DNA of 64,000 nucleotides from Mesorhizobium prunaredense (GTDB lineage Bacteria > Pseudomonadota > Alphaproteobacteria > Rhizobiales > Rhizobiaceae): assembly GCF_900156895.1 (NCBI RefSeq), contig NZ_FTPD01000013.1, forward strand, positions 186,001 to 250,000. Reading direction: 5' to 3'. The notes under the pieces were generated by a model, which saw nothing but the letters and a program-made list of their open reading frames with translations, searched no databases and was not told the DNA's origin. Within the stretch, counting starts at the first letter, position 1. Each line of letters opens with the position of its first letter. A program made the translations under genes and the position numbers. Shown in pieces: positions 25,818 to 36,665 of this stretch.

Positions 25818-27410
25818 ATGAAGCGCCTGGCCGGCCGGATAATTCTGTTGTGGGGCTGGCGCCGCGCGCTTGTGGCGTTTCTTGCCGGTGCGCTGGCGGT
25901 TCTTGCCCAGGCGCCTTACGATTTCTTCGCCGTCTGTTTCGTTTCGTTTCCGCTGCTGGTCTGGCTCCTCGACGGCGCAACCGGCGAAGCCTCCGATGGC
26001 TGGTTCCGGCATTTGCGGCCGGCCTTCGCCGTCGGCTGGTGGTTCGGCTTCGGCTATTTTCTCGCCGGCCTGTGGTGGATCGGCTCAGCACTCCTGGTCG
26101 AGGCCGACAGTTTCGCCTGGGCGCTTCCCTTCGCAGTGGTCGGAATTCCTCTGGCGCTCGCCTTTTTCTACGGCTTCGCGACAGCGGTTGCCCGGCTGCT
26201 GTGGAGCAACGACATCGGCCGCATCGCCGCCCTTGCCTTCGGCTTCGGCCTGGCGGAATGGCTGCGCGACTTTCTGTTCACCGGCTTTCCCTGGAATGCC
26301 GTCGGCTACGCGGCGATGCCGGTGCCCTTGCTTATGCAGAGCGTGTCGGTGACCGGCATGGTCGGCATCAACGCGCTGGCGGTCTTCGTCTTTGCCTTGC
26401 CGGCCCTGCTTGCGGCGCGCCGGCATGTCCGCCTGGGGGGGGCACTGGTTGCCGTTCTCGTCGCGGCCCATCTCGGCTTCGGCTATATCAGGCTTGCTGC
26501 CAAGGTCGAGCCCGCAACCCGCGCAATCGACGTCCGCATCGTGCAGCCGGCTGTCGACCTCAGCGAGAAGTGGGACGCTTCGGTGCCCGACCGGATCTTC
26601 GCGACGCTGATGGGGCTTTCGGCCAAGGCGCCAGAGGCCGGTCATGACAAGCCGCAATTGATCCTGTGGCCGGAAACCTCCGTGCCGTTTTTTTTCGCCG
26701 AACGTCCCGATGCGCTGACCGCGCTGGGAGAGATGCTTGGCGACGACCAGACGCTCATCGCCGGCGTCGTCCGGGAGGAAGGCGGGTCGGCGGAAGATGC
26801 CGACAGGCGGTACTACAATTCGGTGGTGGCGATCGACGACAAGGGTCAAATCGCAGATGCAGTCGACAAGGTTCATCTGGTGCCCTTTGGCGAATATCTG
26901 CCTTTTGCCGACCTGCTTGGCCGCTTGGGGCTCAAACAGCTCGTCGCTGGGCCGACAACCTACGCGGCGGGCAATGAGCGGCACCCGATCGCGTTGCCCG
27001 GCGGCATCCGCGTGCTTCCGTTCATTTGCTACGAAGTCATCTTTCCCGATCTGGTGGCGGTTGACGCAACGTCAGCTGAGCTTATTGTGAATGTCACGAA
27101 CGACGCGTGGTTCGGTGACACGCCGGGTCCGTACCAGCATTTCAGGCAGGCGCAGATTCGTGCGGTGGAGAACGGGGTGCCCTTGTTGCGTGCAGCCAAT
27201 AACGGCATTTCCGCTGTCGTCGATCCGCGCGGACGCATCCTCGACGCGCTGGCGATCGACGCCCGCGGAGCCATCGATGTCCACGTGCCGATTTCCAATC
27301 AAGCCATCGTTTCTTCCAGCCAAAGACGCATTAATGGACTGATGATCATGTTGCTGTTCGCCCTCGCCGCTTTCACAATGAATGTAAGGCAACGGCTACG
27401 GGCGAATTGA
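25818..27410 (+). CDS. lnt: Apolipoprotein N-acyltransferase
   Basis: This inner-membrane enzyme adds the third acyl chain to lipoproteins. It has 530 residues. Several N-terminal membrane helices (about residues 10-220) precede a nitrilase-type domain with the catalytic triad Glu286 (WPETSVPF), Lys351 ([11 protein letters not shown]) and Cys404 ([12 protein letters not shown]). A last hydrophobic helix ([14 protein letters not shown]) ends the protein. It belongs to the ybeZ-ybeY-ybeX-lnt block. Confidence 0.95.
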   Translation: MKRLAGRIILLWGWRRALVAFLAGALAVLAQAPYDFFAVCFVSFPLLVWLLDGATGEASDGWFRHLRPAFAVGWWFGFGYFLAGLWWIGSALLVEADSFAWALPFAVVGIPLALAFFYGFATAVARLLWSNDIGRIAALAFGFGLAEWLRDFLFTGFPWNAVGYAAMPVPLLMQSVSVTGMVGINALAVFVFALPALLAARRHVRLGGALVAVLVAAHLGFGYIRLAAKVEPATRAIDVRIVQPAVDLSEKWDASVPDRIFATLMGLSAKAPEAGHDKPQLILWPETSVPFFFAERPDALTALGEMLGDDQTLIAGVVREEGGSAEDADRRYYNSVVAIDDKGQIADAVDKVHLVPFGEYLPFADLLGRLGLKQLVAGPTTYAAGNERHPIALPGGIRVLPFICYEVIFPDLVAVDATSAELIVNVTNDAWFGDTPGPYQHFRQAQIRAVENGVPLLRAANNGISAVVDPRGRILDALAIDARGAIDVHVPISNQAIVSSSQRRINGLMIMLLFALAAFTMNVRQRLRAN

Positions 27411-27549
27411 CAGTCGACACATTAGAAACTCATACTGTAACGGCCTGAAATTTCTCGAAGTCAGCACGTCGTTCTGTTGGGGCACTGGCCGCCGGCTTCG
27501 TTTTGGGCAGAAAAAACACAAAAAGCCGGAAAAATTCGGCGAGGAAAAA

Positions 27550-27969
27550 ATGGCAGAAGAAAACAAGAAGAAGCCGAATCCTATCGACATCCATGTCGGA
27601 AGTCGCATCAGGCTTCGTCGCAATATGTTGGGAATGAGCCAGGAAAAGCTCGGCGAGAACCTCGGCATAACCTTTCAGCAGATACAGAAATACGAAAAGG
27701 GGACCAACCGCGTTGGCGCCAGCCGTTTGCAGGCAATCGCTTCGATACTGGGCGTGCCTGTCGCTTTCTTTTTCGAGGACGCGCCGGGCCAGGAGGCCGT
27801 GGGCAACCGCGGATTTGCCGAGGATGCATCAATGGCTTCTGCCGTCGAATTCTGCGGCAGTCCTGAAGGTCTTCAACTCAATCGGGCCTTCGTCAAGATC
27901 GCCGACGTGAAGGTACGCCGCAAGGTTATCGAGCTTGTGAAGGCCCTTTCCTCCGACGGAGTCGATTGA
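27550..27969 (+). CDS. praR: Cro/C1-type HTH regulator, PraR/PhrR-like
   Basis: This DNA-binding regulator has 139 residues. The helix-turn-helix covers about residues 17-72 (VGSRIRLRRNMLGMSQEKLG; ITFQQIQKYEKGTNRVGASR), ending with VPVAFFFEDAPG, which is typical of the rhizobial PraR/SinR-like family. PraR of Rhizobium leguminosarum represses quorum-sensing and surface-attachment genes. The lnt-praR-metK-trmB order is conserved in Rhizobiales and supports the name. A Lys/Asn-rich N-terminus precedes the HTH. Confidence 0.85.
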   Translation: MAEENKKKPNPIDIHVGSRIRLRRNMLGMSQEKLGENLGITFQQIQKYEKGTNRVGASRLQAIASILGVPVAFFFEDAPGQEAVGNRGFAEDASMASAVEFCGSPEGLQLNRAFVKIADVKVRRKVIELVKALSSDGVD

Positions 27970-28320
27970 TTACGCAGATTGGTCTGGGTCGATTGATTGG
28001 GCAGCCGTTGAAAAGTCGAAGATAGCGAAGCCGTCATTGCGGGCAGGCAATTTCTTTCGATCTCGCGCATCGTGGAATTTACATCCCGCAGGCATGCCGG
28101 AGAGCGGATCGATTTTGCTCGACAGCCATGCTTAAAGTCTTTCTCATCAACGTGTTGAAGCTAAAGCACGTGCTGGAGCCAAGCAGGCTGGCGGCATCCT
28201 GCCGGCGGTCAAAGTGGTACAAGATAATGGCGCCCACCGCTTGACGAGCGCTGCTCGGCACAGCTAACACGTGGCGCGCCAATCGGCAGCGTGCCGATGA
28301 TTTTTCAAGAGGGGACACCC
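27970..28320. other. Intergenic region and probable metK leader
   Basis: No gene was seen in these 351 bp. The region contains the inverted repeat TCAAC-GT-GTTGA at 28147-28158, a candidate operator, and an E-box-like AGCACGTGCT at about 28165. It ends in a Shine-Dalgarno AGAGGGG a few bases before the GTG of metK. A SAM-sensing riboswitch would make sense here, but I could not fold the sequence into SAM-II or SAM/SAH consensus with confidence. Confidence 0.45.
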
Positions 28321-29610
28321 GTGACGCGGCAAAACTATCTATTCACCTCGGAATCCGTTGCTGAGGGTCATCCCGACAAGGTCTGCGACCGTATCTCCGA
28401 CGAGATCGTCGATCTGGTCTATCGCGAGGCCAGAAAGACCGGCATGGACCCCTGGAAGGTCCGCGTCGCCTGCGAAACGCTGGCGACCACGAATCGCGTC
28501 GTCATCGCCGGCGAGGTGCGCGTCCCCGAGACCCTGCTCAAAAAGGACAAGGCCGGCAACATCCTGATGGATGCCGCCGGTCATCCGCTCGTCAATCCGG
28601 CCAAGTTCAAGTCGGCCGCCCGCAAGGCGATTCGCGAAATCGGCTATGAACAGCCAGGTTTCCATTGGAAAACGGCAAAGATCGAGGTTCTGCTGCACGG
28701 CCAGTCGCCGGATATCGGCCAGGGCGTCGACAATGCTTCCGACCGGCAAGGCGAGGAAGGGGCCGGCGACCAGGGCATCATGTTCGGCTATGCCTGCCGC
28801 GAGACGCCGGATCTGATGCCGGCGCCGATCTACTACAGCCATAAGATCCTCGAATTGCTGGCCGCCGCGCGCCATGCGGGCAACGGCGATGCCGGCCGGC
28901 TCGGGCCTGACGCCAAGAGCCAGGTCACCGTCCGCTATATCGACGGCAAGGCGGCGGAAGTGACGCAAATCGTGCTGTCCACCCAGCATCTCGACGCCAG
29001 CTGGGATTCGAAGAAGGTCCGCAACGTCGTCGAACCCTATATTCGTGAGGCGCTGGGCGAGCTGAAGATCGCCGACAGCTGCAACTGGTACATCAACCCG
29101 ACAGGCAAGTTCGTCATCGGCGGGCCCGACGGCGACGCCGGCCTGACCGGGCGCAAGATCATCGTCGACACTTACGGCGGTGCTGCCCCTCATGGCGGCG
29201 GGGCTTTTTCCGGCAAGGACACCACCAAGGTCGACCGTTCCGCAGCCTATGCGGCCCGCTACCTCGCCAAGAACGTGGTGGCGGCGAAGCTCGCCGATCG
29301 CTGCACCATCCAGCTTTCCTATGCCATTGGCGTCGCCCAGCCGCTGTCGGTCTATGTCGACCTGCACGGCACCGGCAAGGTCGATGAGGCAAAGCTCGAG
29401 CAGGCGCTGCGCACCGTGATGGATCTGTCGCCGTCCGGCATCCGCCGCCATCTCGATCTCAACAAGCCGATTTATGCCAAGACGTCGTCTTATGGTCATT
29501 TCGGCCGCAAGGCCGGCCGCGACGGGTCCTTCTCCTGGGAAAAGACCGACCTCGCCAAGGCACTCAAGGACGCACTCGCCGAAGCGCCTGCCGAAGCAGT
29601 CGCGGCCTAG
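28321..29610 (+). CDS. metK: S-adenosylmethionine synthetase
   Basis: MetK makes SAM from methionine and ATP. It has 429 residues from GTG 28321, with AGAGGGG upstream. The in-frame ATG at 28291 would place the Shine-Dalgarno inside the gene. Motifs are [20 protein letters not shown] at the start, [15 protein letters not shown] and the P-loop-like [16 protein letters not shown]. It is longer than E. coli MetK (384) through insertions common in alphaproteobacteria. trmB follows after 26 bp. Confidence 0.96.
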   Translation: MTRQNYLFTSESVAEGHPDKVCDRISDEIVDLVYREARKTGMDPWKVRVACETLATTNRVVIAGEVRVPETLLKKDKAGNILMDAAGHPLVNPAKFKSAARKAIREIGYEQPGFHWKTAKIEVLLHGQSPDIGQGVDNASDRQGEEGAGDQGIMFGYACRETPDLMPAPIYYSHKILELLAAARHAGNGDAGRLGPDAKSQVTVRYIDGKAAEVTQIVLSTQHLDASWDSKKVRNVVEPYIREALGELKIADSCNWYINPTGKFVIGGPDGDAGLTGRKIIVDTYGGAAPHGGGAFSGKDTTKVDRSAAYAARYLAKNVVAAKLADRCTIQLSYAIGVAQPLSVYVDLHGTGKVDEAKLEQALRTVMDLSPSGIRRHLDLNKPIYAKTSSYGHFGRKAGRDGSFSWEKTDLAKALKDALAEAPAEAVAA

Positions 29611-29636
29611 CCGCGGCGTCCATAGATCCGGAAGAC

Positions 29637-30338
29637 ATGGATCCGAAAAACCGGCCAAGCCGTGCGACCGAAGCATTTTTCGGTCGCCGGCGCGGCAAGA
29701 CCATCCGTCCGCAGCAGGCGGCGGCACTGGAAAGCGGTTTCAGCACCTACCGGCTTGATCTGACGGCCGGACCGCCGGCCGAATTGCGCAGCCTGTTCGA
29801 AGCCGATGTCCGCGCCATTCATCTCGAAATTGGTTTTGGTGGCGGCGAGCACCTGCTGCATCGGGCGACGGCGGCTCCTGAGACCGGTTTTGTCGGCGTC
29901 GAGCCTTTCGTCAACGGCATGGCCAAGATGATGATGGCGGTCAGGGAACGGCCGCTTGCCAATCTTCGGGTCTATGACGACGACGCCACGCGCCTGCTCG
30001 ACTGGCTCCCGCAAGCCTCGATCGACGGCATCGACCTTCTCTATCCCGATCCCTGGCCGAAGAAGAAGCACTGGAAGCGACGCTTCGTCAGTCCGGTCAA
30101 TCTCGACCGTTTCGCGCGCGTCCTGAAGTCAGGCGGAACATTCCGCTTTGCGTCCGATATCGATAGCTATGTGAACTGGACGCTGCTGAACTGCCGGGCA
30201 CATGATGCGTTTGCGTGGCAGGCTGAAGAGGCAGCCGACTGGCAGCGGCCCTATGAGGGTTGGCCGGGTACACGCTACGAGGCGAAAGCCGTTCGCGAAG
30301 GCCGTCGGCCAGCCTACCTCACCTTCGTCCGAAGATAG
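29637..30338 (+). CDS. trmB: tRNA (guanine-N7-)-methyltransferase TrmB
   Basis: TrmB makes m7G46 in the tRNA variable loop using SAM, the product of the preceding gene. It has 233 residues. The SAM-binding motif is [17 protein letters not shown]. The family signature is [19 protein letters not shown], and the C-terminal [19 protein letters not shown] is also typical. It forms the conserved metK-trmB pair. A strong palindrome just after the stop is the likely terminator. Confidence 0.95.
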   Translation: MDPKNRPSRATEAFFGRRRGKTIRPQQAAALESGFSTYRLDLTAGPPAELRSLFEADVRAIHLEIGFGGGEHLLHRATAAPETGFVGVEPFVNGMAKMMMAVRERPLANLRVYDDDATRLLDWLPQASIDGIDLLYPDPWPKKKHWKRRFVSPVNLDRFARVLKSGGTFRFASDIDSYVNWTLLNCRAHDAFAWQAEEAADWQRPYEGWPGTRYEAKAVREGRRPAYLTFVRR

Positions 30339-30345
30339 TCCTATT

Positions 30346-30368
30346 CAAAGCGCGCTAAGCGCGCTTTG
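30346..30368. terminator. Symmetric hairpin between convergent genes
   Basis: CAAAGCGCGC-TAA-GCGCGCTTTG is a perfect 10-bp stem with a 3-base loop, between the trmB stop and the end of the minus-strand small gene. The A-run and T-run flanks allow it to work in both directions, although the T-tract is short. Confidence 0.75.
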
Positions 30369-30412
30369 CCGTCGACGAGGACCAGTGATGTCCTCGCCGC
30401 TCGTCGCCGGAC

Positions 30413-30577
30413 TTAGAAGCGGCCGATCTTGTTGAAGGCGGCCGGATCCATGCCGAGATTGCGCAGATCGTGCGCGCGCGGCTTGCGGCCGGCTTCGACG
30501 GCGTGCGAAGCGGCGACGGCGCTGCCGAACACGGTGAAGAAATCGCCGATGGCCGAGAAAACCTTGCGGTTGGTCAC
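30413..30577 (-). CDS. Small conserved-looking protein (54 residues), unknown function
   Basis: The product of 54 residues starts at GTG (30575-30577), with AAAGGG spaced 7 bases upstream on the minus strand. It begins VTNRKVFSAIGDFFTVFG and ends in RNLGMDPAAFNKIGRF. The pattern GSAVAASHAVEAGRKP..HDLRNLG resembles short DUF1127-like or rhizobial proteins with an amphipathic helix followed by a basic loop. Codon use is like the neighbours, and the end pattern (aromatic after GxDP) looks constrained. Function unknown. A longer frame upstream exists but has poor composition. It is convergent with trmB and divergent from rimP. Confidence 0.65.
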   Translation of the reverse strand: MTNRKVFSAIGDFFTVFGSAVAASHAVEAGRKPRAHDLRNLGMDPAAFNKIGRF

Positions 30578-30828
30578 GATTATGCCCTTTCGCCTGCTGC
30601 AATGCGTGATTGATTTTGTGCAACGCAACATAGATAGGCGCGTACTGCCTGATATCACAGGGACGTTGGCGCATGGCCGCCATGCGCCCTGTGCAACGCT
30701 GCCGCCCCGACAGTTCGCCCCACCCCTGCATGCGGGCAACTTATCTGCTTACGACACAGACTGCATGCGGACTTGAAACGACGGCTGCGATCGTCTATAT
30801 CAGGCTCAAATTCTTGGTCGGTATGGCG

Positions 30829-30860
30829 AAGAGTGGGTCCACCCGGTCCCGCTCTTTTTT
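30829..30860 (+). promoter_or_regulatory. rimP leader hairpin with T-run (attenuator-like)
   Basis: AAGAGTGGGTCC (30829-30840) pairs with GGTCCCGCTCTT (30845-30856) around ACCC, with one wobble and one mismatch, and is followed by six T residues. This is an intrinsic terminator placed 38 bp before the rimP start, not after a gene. A rimP-leader RNA is known upstream of rimP in many proteobacteria and is thought to attenuate the rimP-nusA-infB operon. The remainder of the 320-bp gap back to 30578 shows no gene. Confidence 0.75.
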
Positions 30861-30897
30861 GTTACCTTCCGGCCGCCGATGAAGCGACAGGAATAGA

Positions 30898-31554
30898 ATG
30901 ACGGCAACGGTACCCGACAGCGACGACCGCATCATCCGCGAAAGCGGCATCGATGCGCGCATCGCGCTGATCGTGCAGCCGGTGATGCGTGCCATCGGCT
31001 TCCGCCTTGTCAGGGTGCATCTGACGGGCCAGAACGGGCTGACGCTGCAGATCATGGCCGAACGCGAGGACGGCACCATGACCGTCGAGGATTGCGAAGA
31101 GGTCAGCCGGGCAGTGTCGCCGGCGCTCGATGTCGATGATCCGATCGAAAAGGCGTATCATCTCGAAGTGTCGTCGCCGGGAATCGACCGGCCGCTGGTC
31201 CGCAAGACGGATTTCGCGACCTGGACGGGTCATCTGGTGAAGATGGAAACCTCGGTCCTCGTCGCCGACCGCAAGCGCTTCAAGGGCAAGATCGCCGAGA
31301 GCGACGCGGACGGCGTGCTGATCGAGCGCGACAAGGCGGCCTATGGCGAACAGCCGACGGTGCGTGTGCCCTACGATGCGATTGCCGAAGCACGGCTGAT
31401 CCTGACCGACGACCTTATCCGCGACGCACTGTCGAAGGACAACAGGGCGCGCAAGGAAGCCAAGAAGCGCCGCGGCGAGCCCGAAGACGCGCCAGAGGGC
31501 GTGGAAGCGGGCGTAGAAGCGGGCGCGGAAGATGAAACCGAACAGGAAATGTGA
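30898..31554 (+). CDS. rimP: Ribosome maturation factor RimP
   Basis: RimP is needed for 30S subunit maturation. It has 218 residues. The N-terminal domain includes [20 protein letters not shown] and [20 protein letters not shown], then [18 protein letters not shown], the best RimP signature. The C-terminal ~40 residues are a charged tail rich in Glu, Lys and Arg ([17 protein letters not shown]), longer than in E. coli. It starts the rimP-nusA-ylxR-infB-rbfA-truB order. Confidence 0.94.
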   Translation: MTATVPDSDDRIIRESGIDARIALIVQPVMRAIGFRLVRVHLTGQNGLTLQIMAEREDGTMTVEDCEEVSRAVSPALDVDDPIEKAYHLEVSSPGIDRPLVRKTDFATWTGHLVKMETSVLVADRKRFKGKIAESDADGVLIERDKAAYGEQPTVRVPYDAIAEARLILTDDLIRDALSKDNRARKEAKKRRGEPEDAPEGVEAGVEAGAEDETEQEM

Positions 31555-31602
31555 TTGGGCTGCCGGGCGCAAAGCCTCGGCAACAAGCTCGGGAGAAAAG
31601 AG

Positions 31603-33198
31603 ATGGTTGTAAGCGCAAACAGGCTTGAACTGCTGCAGATCGCCGATGCGGTCGCGCGTGAGAAGTCGATCGACAAGTCGATCGTCATCGCCGCCATGGC
31701 CGATGCGATCCAGAAGGCGGCGCGCTCGCGCTATGGCCAGGAAACCAACATCCGTGCCGACATCAATCCGAATACCGGCGAGATGAAGCTGCAGCGGCTG
31801 ATGGAAGTGGTCGAGAGGGTCGATGACTATGCGACGCAGATCGCCATATCCTCGGCGCGTGAGCGCAATCCCGACGCCCAGCTCGGCGACTTCATTGCCG
31901 AACAGCTGCCGCCGATGGATTTCGGCCGCATCGCCGCCCAGTCGGCCAAGCAGGTCATCGTGCAGAAGGTGCGCGAGGCCGAGCGTGACCGCCAGTACGA
32001 CGAGTACAAGGACCGCATCGGCGAGATCGTCAACGGTACTGTCAAACGCGTCGAATACGGCAACGTCATCGTCGATCTCGGCCGCGGTGAGGCGATCATC
32101 CGTCGCGACGAGCTGATCCCCCGCGAAAATTACAAATATGGCGATCGCGTCCGCGCCTATGTCTATGACGTGCGCCGCGAGCAGCGCGGTCCGCAGATAT
32201 TCCTGTCGCGCACCCACCCGCAGTTCATGGCGAAGCTGTTCACCATGGAGGTGCCGGAAATCTACGACGGCATTATCGAGATCAAGTCGGTCGCCCGCGA
32301 TCCAGGTTCGCGCGCCAAGATCGCCGTCATCTCGCGTGACAGTTCCATCGATCCGGTCGGCGCCTGCGTCGGCATGCGCGGCAGCCGCGTTCAGGCGGTG
32401 GTCGGCGAATTGCAGGGCGAGAAGATCGACATCATCCCGTGGTCGCCTTCGGCCGCTTCCTTCATCGTCAACGCGCTGCAGCCGGCGGAAGTCGCCAAGG
32501 TCGTGCTCGACGAGGACGCCGAGCGCATCGAGGTCGTGGTGCCGGACGACCAGCTGTCGCTGGCCATCGGCCGCCGCGGCCAGAACGTCCGGCTCGCCTC
32601 GCAGCTCACCGGCTGGGATATCGACATCCTGACCGAGCAGGAAGAGAGCGAGCGCCGCCAGAAGGAGTTCGTCGAACGCTCGGCTCTGTTCATGGATGCG
32701 CTCAACGTCGACGAGATGGTCGGCCAGGTGCTCGCCTCCGAAGGCTTCACCAGCGTCGAGGAAGTCGCCTATGTCGATGCCGACGAGATCGCGTCGATCG
32801 ACGGCTTCGACGAGGACACCGCCTCGGAAATCCAGGCGCGCGCCCGCGAATATCTGGAGAAGATCGAAGCCGAGCATGACGAGAAGCGCAAGGCGCTGGG
32901 CGTCAAGGACGAGTTGCGTGAGATTCCAGGCGTGACCACCGCCATGATGGTGACGCTCGGCGAGGACGGCGTGAAGACGATCGAGGATTTCGCCGGCTAT
33001 GCGGCCGATGATCTGACCGGCTGGAAGGAACGCAAGGACGGCGAGACGAAGGTATTCCCGGGCGTGCTCGCCAATCACGGCGTGTCGCGGGCCGATGCTG
33101 AACAGATGGTTCTGGCTGCTCGCCTCAAGGCCGGCTGGATCACCGAAGACGAGCTTGCAGCCGAAGACGTGCCGGCTGACGAAGCCGTTGGTGCGTGA
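31603..33198 (+). CDS. nusA: Transcription termination/antitermination protein NusA
   Basis: NusA is an RNA polymerase-binding factor for pausing, termination and rRNA antitermination. It has 531 residues from the ATG at 31603. The N-terminal polymerase-binding domain covers residues 1-130. An S1 domain follows (about 135-200; [20 protein letters not shown]), then two KH domains (about 230-345; [18 protein letters not shown] and [17 protein letters not shown]). Two helix-hairpin-helix-like acidic repeats lie at the C-terminus (from about 365). It lies between rimP and the YlxR gene, as in most bacteria. Confidence 0.96.
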   Translation: MVVSANRLELLQIADAVAREKSIDKSIVIAAMADAIQKAARSRYGQETNIRADINPNTGEMKLQRLMEVVERVDDYATQIAISSARERNPDAQLGDFIAEQLPPMDFGRIAAQSAKQVIVQKVREAERDRQYDEYKDRIGEIVNGTVKRVEYGNVIVDLGRGEAIIRRDELIPRENYKYGDRVRAYVYDVRREQRGPQIFLSRTHPQFMAKLFTMEVPEIYDGIIEIKSVARDPGSRAKIAVISRDSSIDPVGACVGMRGSRVQAVVGELQGEKIDIIPWSPSAASFIVNALQPAEVAKVVLDEDAERIEVVVPDDQLSLAIGRRGQNVRLASQLTGWDIDILTEQEESERRQKEFVERSALFMDALNVDEMVGQVLASEGFTSVEEVAYVDADEIASIDGFDEDTASEIQARAREYLEKIEAEHDEKRKALGVKDELREIPGVTTAMMVTLGEDGVKTIEDFAGYAADDLTGWKERKDGETKVFPGVLANHGVSRADAEQMVLAARLKAGWITEDELAAEDVPADEAVGA

Positions 33199-33236
33199 GG
33201 TGAAACCGCATCGCACACAAGCCGCCCTTGGACGAG

Positions 33237-33887
33237 ATGAACGATCGCACTTGCATCGTTACGCGCAAACAGGCCGAACCGGATGAACTGATCCGTTTCG
33301 TCGTCGGCCCGGATTCGGCCGTCGTTCCGGATATCAAGAAAAACCTGCCCGGACGCGGTTGCTGGGTGACTGCCGACCGCCTACATATCGACAAGGCGGC
33401 AGCGAAAAACCTGTTCGCTCGCGCCTTCAAGGCGCAGGTGACCGTGCCGACCGATCTCGGCGGCATGGTCGACGGGCTGCTTTCCAGATACGCTCTGGGC
33501 ATGCTCGGTCTTGCCCGCAAGGCAGGCGCGATCGCGCTCGGCGCCACCAAGGTCGAGAGCGCGGTGCGTGGTGGGCTGGCGCTTTTCGTGTTGCATGCGA
33601 CCGAGGCGTCAGATGACGGCGTCCGCAAGATCAGCCAGGCGCGACGGGCAACCGTCCACCTCGGTGGTCCCGCCATCCTTGCCTACAAACTTTTCTCCGA
33701 GGCCGAGTTGAGCTTGGCATTGGGGGGTACAAATGTGATACATGCTGCCGTTCTCGCGGGAGACGCGGGCAGGGCGGTCCAGAAGCGCGTGGTTGCGCTC
33801 GACCGATATCGGGGCGGTTCCCCGGACGATCTGGCAATGCTTGCGGCTGTTGCTGACGAAGATGATGCCGCAGAGGATATGGAATGA
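33237..33887 (+). CDS. YlxR-L7Ae fusion RNA-binding protein (DUF448 plus ribosomal L7Ae-like)
   Basis: The product of 216 residues from the ATG at 33237 joins two domains. The N-terminal YlxR/DUF448 domain (residues 1-85) has the signature [13 protein letters not shown]. The L7Ae/L30e/S12e-like RNA-binding domain (about 90-190) has [20 protein letters not shown] and [12 protein letters not shown]. In Gram-positives these are two adjacent genes (ylxR, ylxQ) between nusA and infB; alphaproteobacteria commonly carry the fusion. A TTG at 33228 is an alternative start. Its stop overlaps the infB start. Confidence 0.88.
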   Translation: MNDRTCIVTRKQAEPDELIRFVVGPDSAVVPDIKKNLPGRGCWVTADRLHIDKAAAKNLFARAFKAQVTVPTDLGGMVDGLLSRYALGMLGLARKAGAIALGATKVESAVRGGLALFVLHATEASDDGVRKISQARRATVHLGGPAILAYKLFSEAELSLALGGTNVIHAAVLAGDAGRAVQKRVVALDRYRGGSPDDLAMLAAVADEDDAAEDME

Positions 33888-36451
33888 GCGATACGAAATC
33901 GGGCGACGACAAGACGTTGAGTGTTACGCCGAAGAAGACCTTGACGCTGAAGCGCCCCGGTACCGAGCAGGGCACCGTGCGCCAGAGCTTCTCGCATGGC
34001 CGCACCAAGGCGGTCGTGGTCGAGACCAAGAAGCGCAAGTTCTCGCTGCCCGGTGACAAGCCGGAGCCGGCCGCTGCCCCTGTGTCCGTCTTCACGCCGA
34101 AGCCGCCGGTCGCGGCAGCGCCGGTTGTGCAGGAAGCGCCCAAGGCGCCGCCGCCTCCGCCGCCGGCAGAACGCGGCGGCATGGTGCTCAACGAATTGTC
34201 GCGCAATGAGATGGAGGCGCGCCGCCGGGCTCTTGAGGGTTCGAAGGTGCGCGATGTCGAAGATCGCCAGCGCGCCATCGAAGAGGCCAAGCGCCGCGCC
34301 GAGGATGAAGAGCGCCGCCGTCGCGAGCGCGAAGAATCCGCGCGCCGCCAGGCCGAGGAAGAAGCCCGGCTGCAGGCCGAGGCCGAGTCCCGCCGGCGTG
34401 CCGAGGAAGAGGCGCGCCGCCGCGCGCCGCTGGCCGCCGAACTGGCGACAGTCGAGGACGAGGACGTCAAGCCGAAGCGGACCGGCGCCGGTGCCCCGGT
34501 GCGCCGTCCGGTCACGCCCGAAGTGGCGCGTCCGGCCAAGCCGACCAAGGGCGAGGAAGATCGCCGCCGCGGCAAGCTGACGCTGAATGCCGCACTTTCC
34601 GATGAGGATGCGCGGGCGCGTTCGCTGTCGTCGATGCGTCGGCGCCAGGAGAAATTCAAGCGCGCGCTGCATAACGAACCGCGCGAGAAAGTTATGCGCG
34701 AAGTGATACTGCCCGAAACCATCACCATCCAGGAACTGGCGCAGCGCATGTCCGAGCGCGCCGTCGACGTGGTCAAGTTCTTCATGAAACAGGGCCAGAT
34801 CCTGAAGCCGGGCGACGTCATCGACGCCGACACGGCCGAGCTGGTCGCTACCGAATTCGGCCACACGGTTCGCCGCGTCGCCGAGTCCGACATCGAGGAA
34901 GGCCTCTTCAACATCGCCGATCGCCCCGAAGATCTCGAGCCGCGTCCGCCGGTGGTGACAATCATGGGCCATGTCGACCACGGCAAGACGTCGCTGCTCG
35001 ACGCCATCCGCAATGCCAATGTCGTGTCCGGCGAGGCCGGGGGCATCACCCAGCATATCGGCGCCTATCAGGTCGAGAAGAACGGTAACAAGATCACCTT
35101 CATCGACACGCCCGGCCACGCCGCCTTCACGGCAATGCGCGCCCGTGGCGCTCAGGCGACCGACATCGCCATCCTCGTGGTGGCGGCCGACGACAGCGTG
35201 ATGCCGCAGACGATCGAATCGATCAGCCATGCCAAGGCGGCCGGCGTTCCGATCATCGTGGCGATCAACAAGATCGACAAGCATGACGCCGACCCGCAGA
35301 AGGTGCGCTCGGAACTGCTGCGCCACGAAGTCTTCGTCGAATCGATGGGCGGCGAGGTGCTGGACGTCGAAGTGTCGGCGACCAAGGGCACCAATCTCGA
35401 CAAGCTGCTCGAAGCGATCCTGCTGCAGGCCGAAATCCTCGACCTGAAAGCCAATCCGGACCGCACCGCCGAGGGCGTCGTCATCGAAGCCCAGCTCGAC
35501 AAGGGCCGCGGCCCGGTCGCCACGGTGCTGGTCCAGACCGGCACGCTGATGCCTGGCGACATCCTCGTTGCCGGCAACGAATGGGGCCGGGTGCGCGCGC
35601 TGGTCAACGACCGCGGCGGGCAGATCAAGGAAGCGCCGCCGGCTATGCCGGTGGAAGTGCTCGGTCTGCAGGGAACCCCGCAGGCCGGCGACCGCTTCGC
35701 CGTCGTCAACAACGAGGCCCGCGCCCGCGAGATCACCGAATATCGCCAGCGTCTGGCGCGTGAGAAGGCGGTGGCCAAGCATGCCGGCCAGCGTGGTTCG
35801 CTCGAACAGATGATGTCGCAACTGCAGACGAGCGGGCTGAAGGAATTCCCGCTGGTCATCAAGGGCGACGTGCAGGGCTCGATCGAGGCGATCAGCGCGG
35901 CGCTGGACAAGCTCGGCACCGACGAGGTGCGTGCGCGCATCGTTCATGCGGGCGCCGGCGGCATCACCGAAAGCGATGTGTCGCTGGCGGAAACCTCGGG
36001 TGCCGCAATCATCGGCTTCAACGTTCGCGCCAATGTGCAGGCGCGTGCGGCGGCCGCGGCTGCAGGCATCGAGATCCGCTACTACTCGATCATCTACAAC
36101 CTCGTGGATGACGTGAAGGCGGCGCTGTCCGGCCTGCTGTCGCCGGAGCGTCGCGAGACCTTCATCGGCAATGCCGAGATCCTCGAGATCTTCGACATCA
36201 CCAAGGTCGGCAAGATCGCCGGCTGCCGTGTCACCGAAGGCAAGGTCGAGCGCGGTGCGGGCGTTCGCCTGATCCGCGACAACGTCGTCATCCATGAAGG
36301 CACGCTGAAGACGCTGAAGCGCTTCAAGGACGAAGTTGCGGAGGTTCCGGGTGGCCAGGAATGCGGCATGGCCTTCCAGAACTACGAAGACATGCGCGTC
36401 GGCGACGTCATCGAGTGCTTCCGCGTCGAGATGGTGACCAGAACGCTTTGA
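33884..36451 (+). CDS. infB: Translation initiation factor IF-2
   Basis: IF-2 is the GTPase that brings fMet-tRNA to the 30S subunit. It has 855 residues. The N-terminal ~270 residues hold a long Arg/Glu-rich, probably coiled region (about residues 105-185), then an IF2_N domain near 280-340. The GTPase domain begins with [10 protein letters not shown] at Gly362, with DTPGHAAF (G3) and NKIDKHD (G4). C-terminal domains end in [11 protein letters not shown]. It overlaps the upstream gene by 4 bp (ATGA). Confidence 0.97.
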   Translation: MSDTKSGDDKTLSVTPKKTLTLKRPGTEQGTVRQSFSHGRTKAVVVETKKRKFSLPGDKPEPAAAPVSVFTPKPPVAAAPVVQEAPKAPPPPPPAERGGMVLNELSRNEMEARRRALEGSKVRDVEDRQRAIEEAKRRAEDEERRRREREESARRQAEEEARLQAEAESRRRAEEEARRRAPLAAELATVEDEDVKPKRTGAGAPVRRPVTPEVARPAKPTKGEEDRRRGKLTLNAALSDEDARARSLSSMRRRQEKFKRALHNEPREKVMREVILPETITIQELAQRMSERAVDVVKFFMKQGQILKPGDVIDADTAELVATEFGHTVRRVAESDIEEGLFNIADRPEDLEPRPPVVTIMGHVDHGKTSLLDAIRNANVVSGEAGGITQHIGAYQVEKNGNKITFIDTPGHAAFTAMRARGAQATDIAILVVAADDSVMPQTIESISHAKAAGVPIIVAINKIDKHDADPQKVRSELLRHEVFVESMGGEVLDVEVSATKGTNLDKLLEAILLQAEILDLKANPDRTAEGVVIEAQLDKGRGPVATVLVQTGTLMPGDILVAGNEWGRVRALVNDRGGQIKEAPPAMPVEVLGLQGTPQAGDRFAVVNNEARAREITEYRQRLAREKAVAKHAGQRGSLEQMMSQLQTSGLKEFPLVIKGDVQGSIEAISAALDKLGTDEVRARIVHAGAGGITESDVSLAETSGAAIIGFNVRANVQARAAAAAAGIEIRYYSIIYNLVDDVKAALSGLLSPERRETFIGNAEILEIFDITKVGKIAGCRVTEGKVERGAGVRLIRDNVVIHEGTLKTLKRFKDEVAEVPGGQECGMAFQNYEDMRVGDVIECFRVEMVTRTL

Positions 36452-36503
36452 GTTCGAGTATTCCAGGCCAACCGGGCGGTGGTCGAAAGGCCGCCGCCTA
36501 AAC

Positions 36504-36548
36504 CATGATCCCGAAAAGTGGAATCCGGTTTTCGGAGAAGATCATGGT
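36504..36548. repeat. Palindrome CCATGATC-CCGAAAA ... TTTTCGG-GATCATGG
   Basis: The outer CCATGATC and GATCATGG and the inner CCGAAAA and TTTTCGG pair around a short loop. This is a common rhizobial intergenic palindrome. It lies in the 214-bp infB-rbfA gap, 13 bp before the next, stronger hairpin. Confidence 0.8.
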
Positions 36549-36560
36549 CAAACAAAAAGA

Positions 36561-36604
36561 TAGAGCCTGATCCATCCGATTTTTATCGGATGGATCAGGC
36601 TCTA
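36561..36604. repeat. Perfect 20-bp stem hairpin between infB and rbfA
   Basis: Bases 36561-36580 are exactly complementary to 36585-36604 with a TTTT loop. The stem begins TAGAGCCTGATC and contains GGATGGATCAGGCTC on the return arm. No long T-run follows, so it is not a classical terminator but could process, stall or end the infB transcript. It follows the CCGAAAA palindrome and fills the gap. Confidence 0.85.
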
Positions 36605-36665
36605 AAGCATATGAGACATGCGGCACGGTCCTATCCCGTGCCTCACGATTTCAGGATAGAGAAAA

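Noticed and set aside
27970..28320. Possible SAM riboswitch upstream of metK (GCTAAAGC motif near 28160)
   Set aside because: The surrounding bases do not form the pseudoknot of SAM-II or the SAM/SAH consensus by eye; needs a covariance search.
30862..33216. 784-codon open frame antisense to rimP and nusA
   Set aside because: Exactly opposite highly recognisable genes; composition (His, Asp, Leu, Gly, Arg) is the usual complement of GC-rich codons.
33683..36295. 870-codon open frame antisense to infB
   Set aside because: Shadow of IF-2 on the other strand; no domain recognised.
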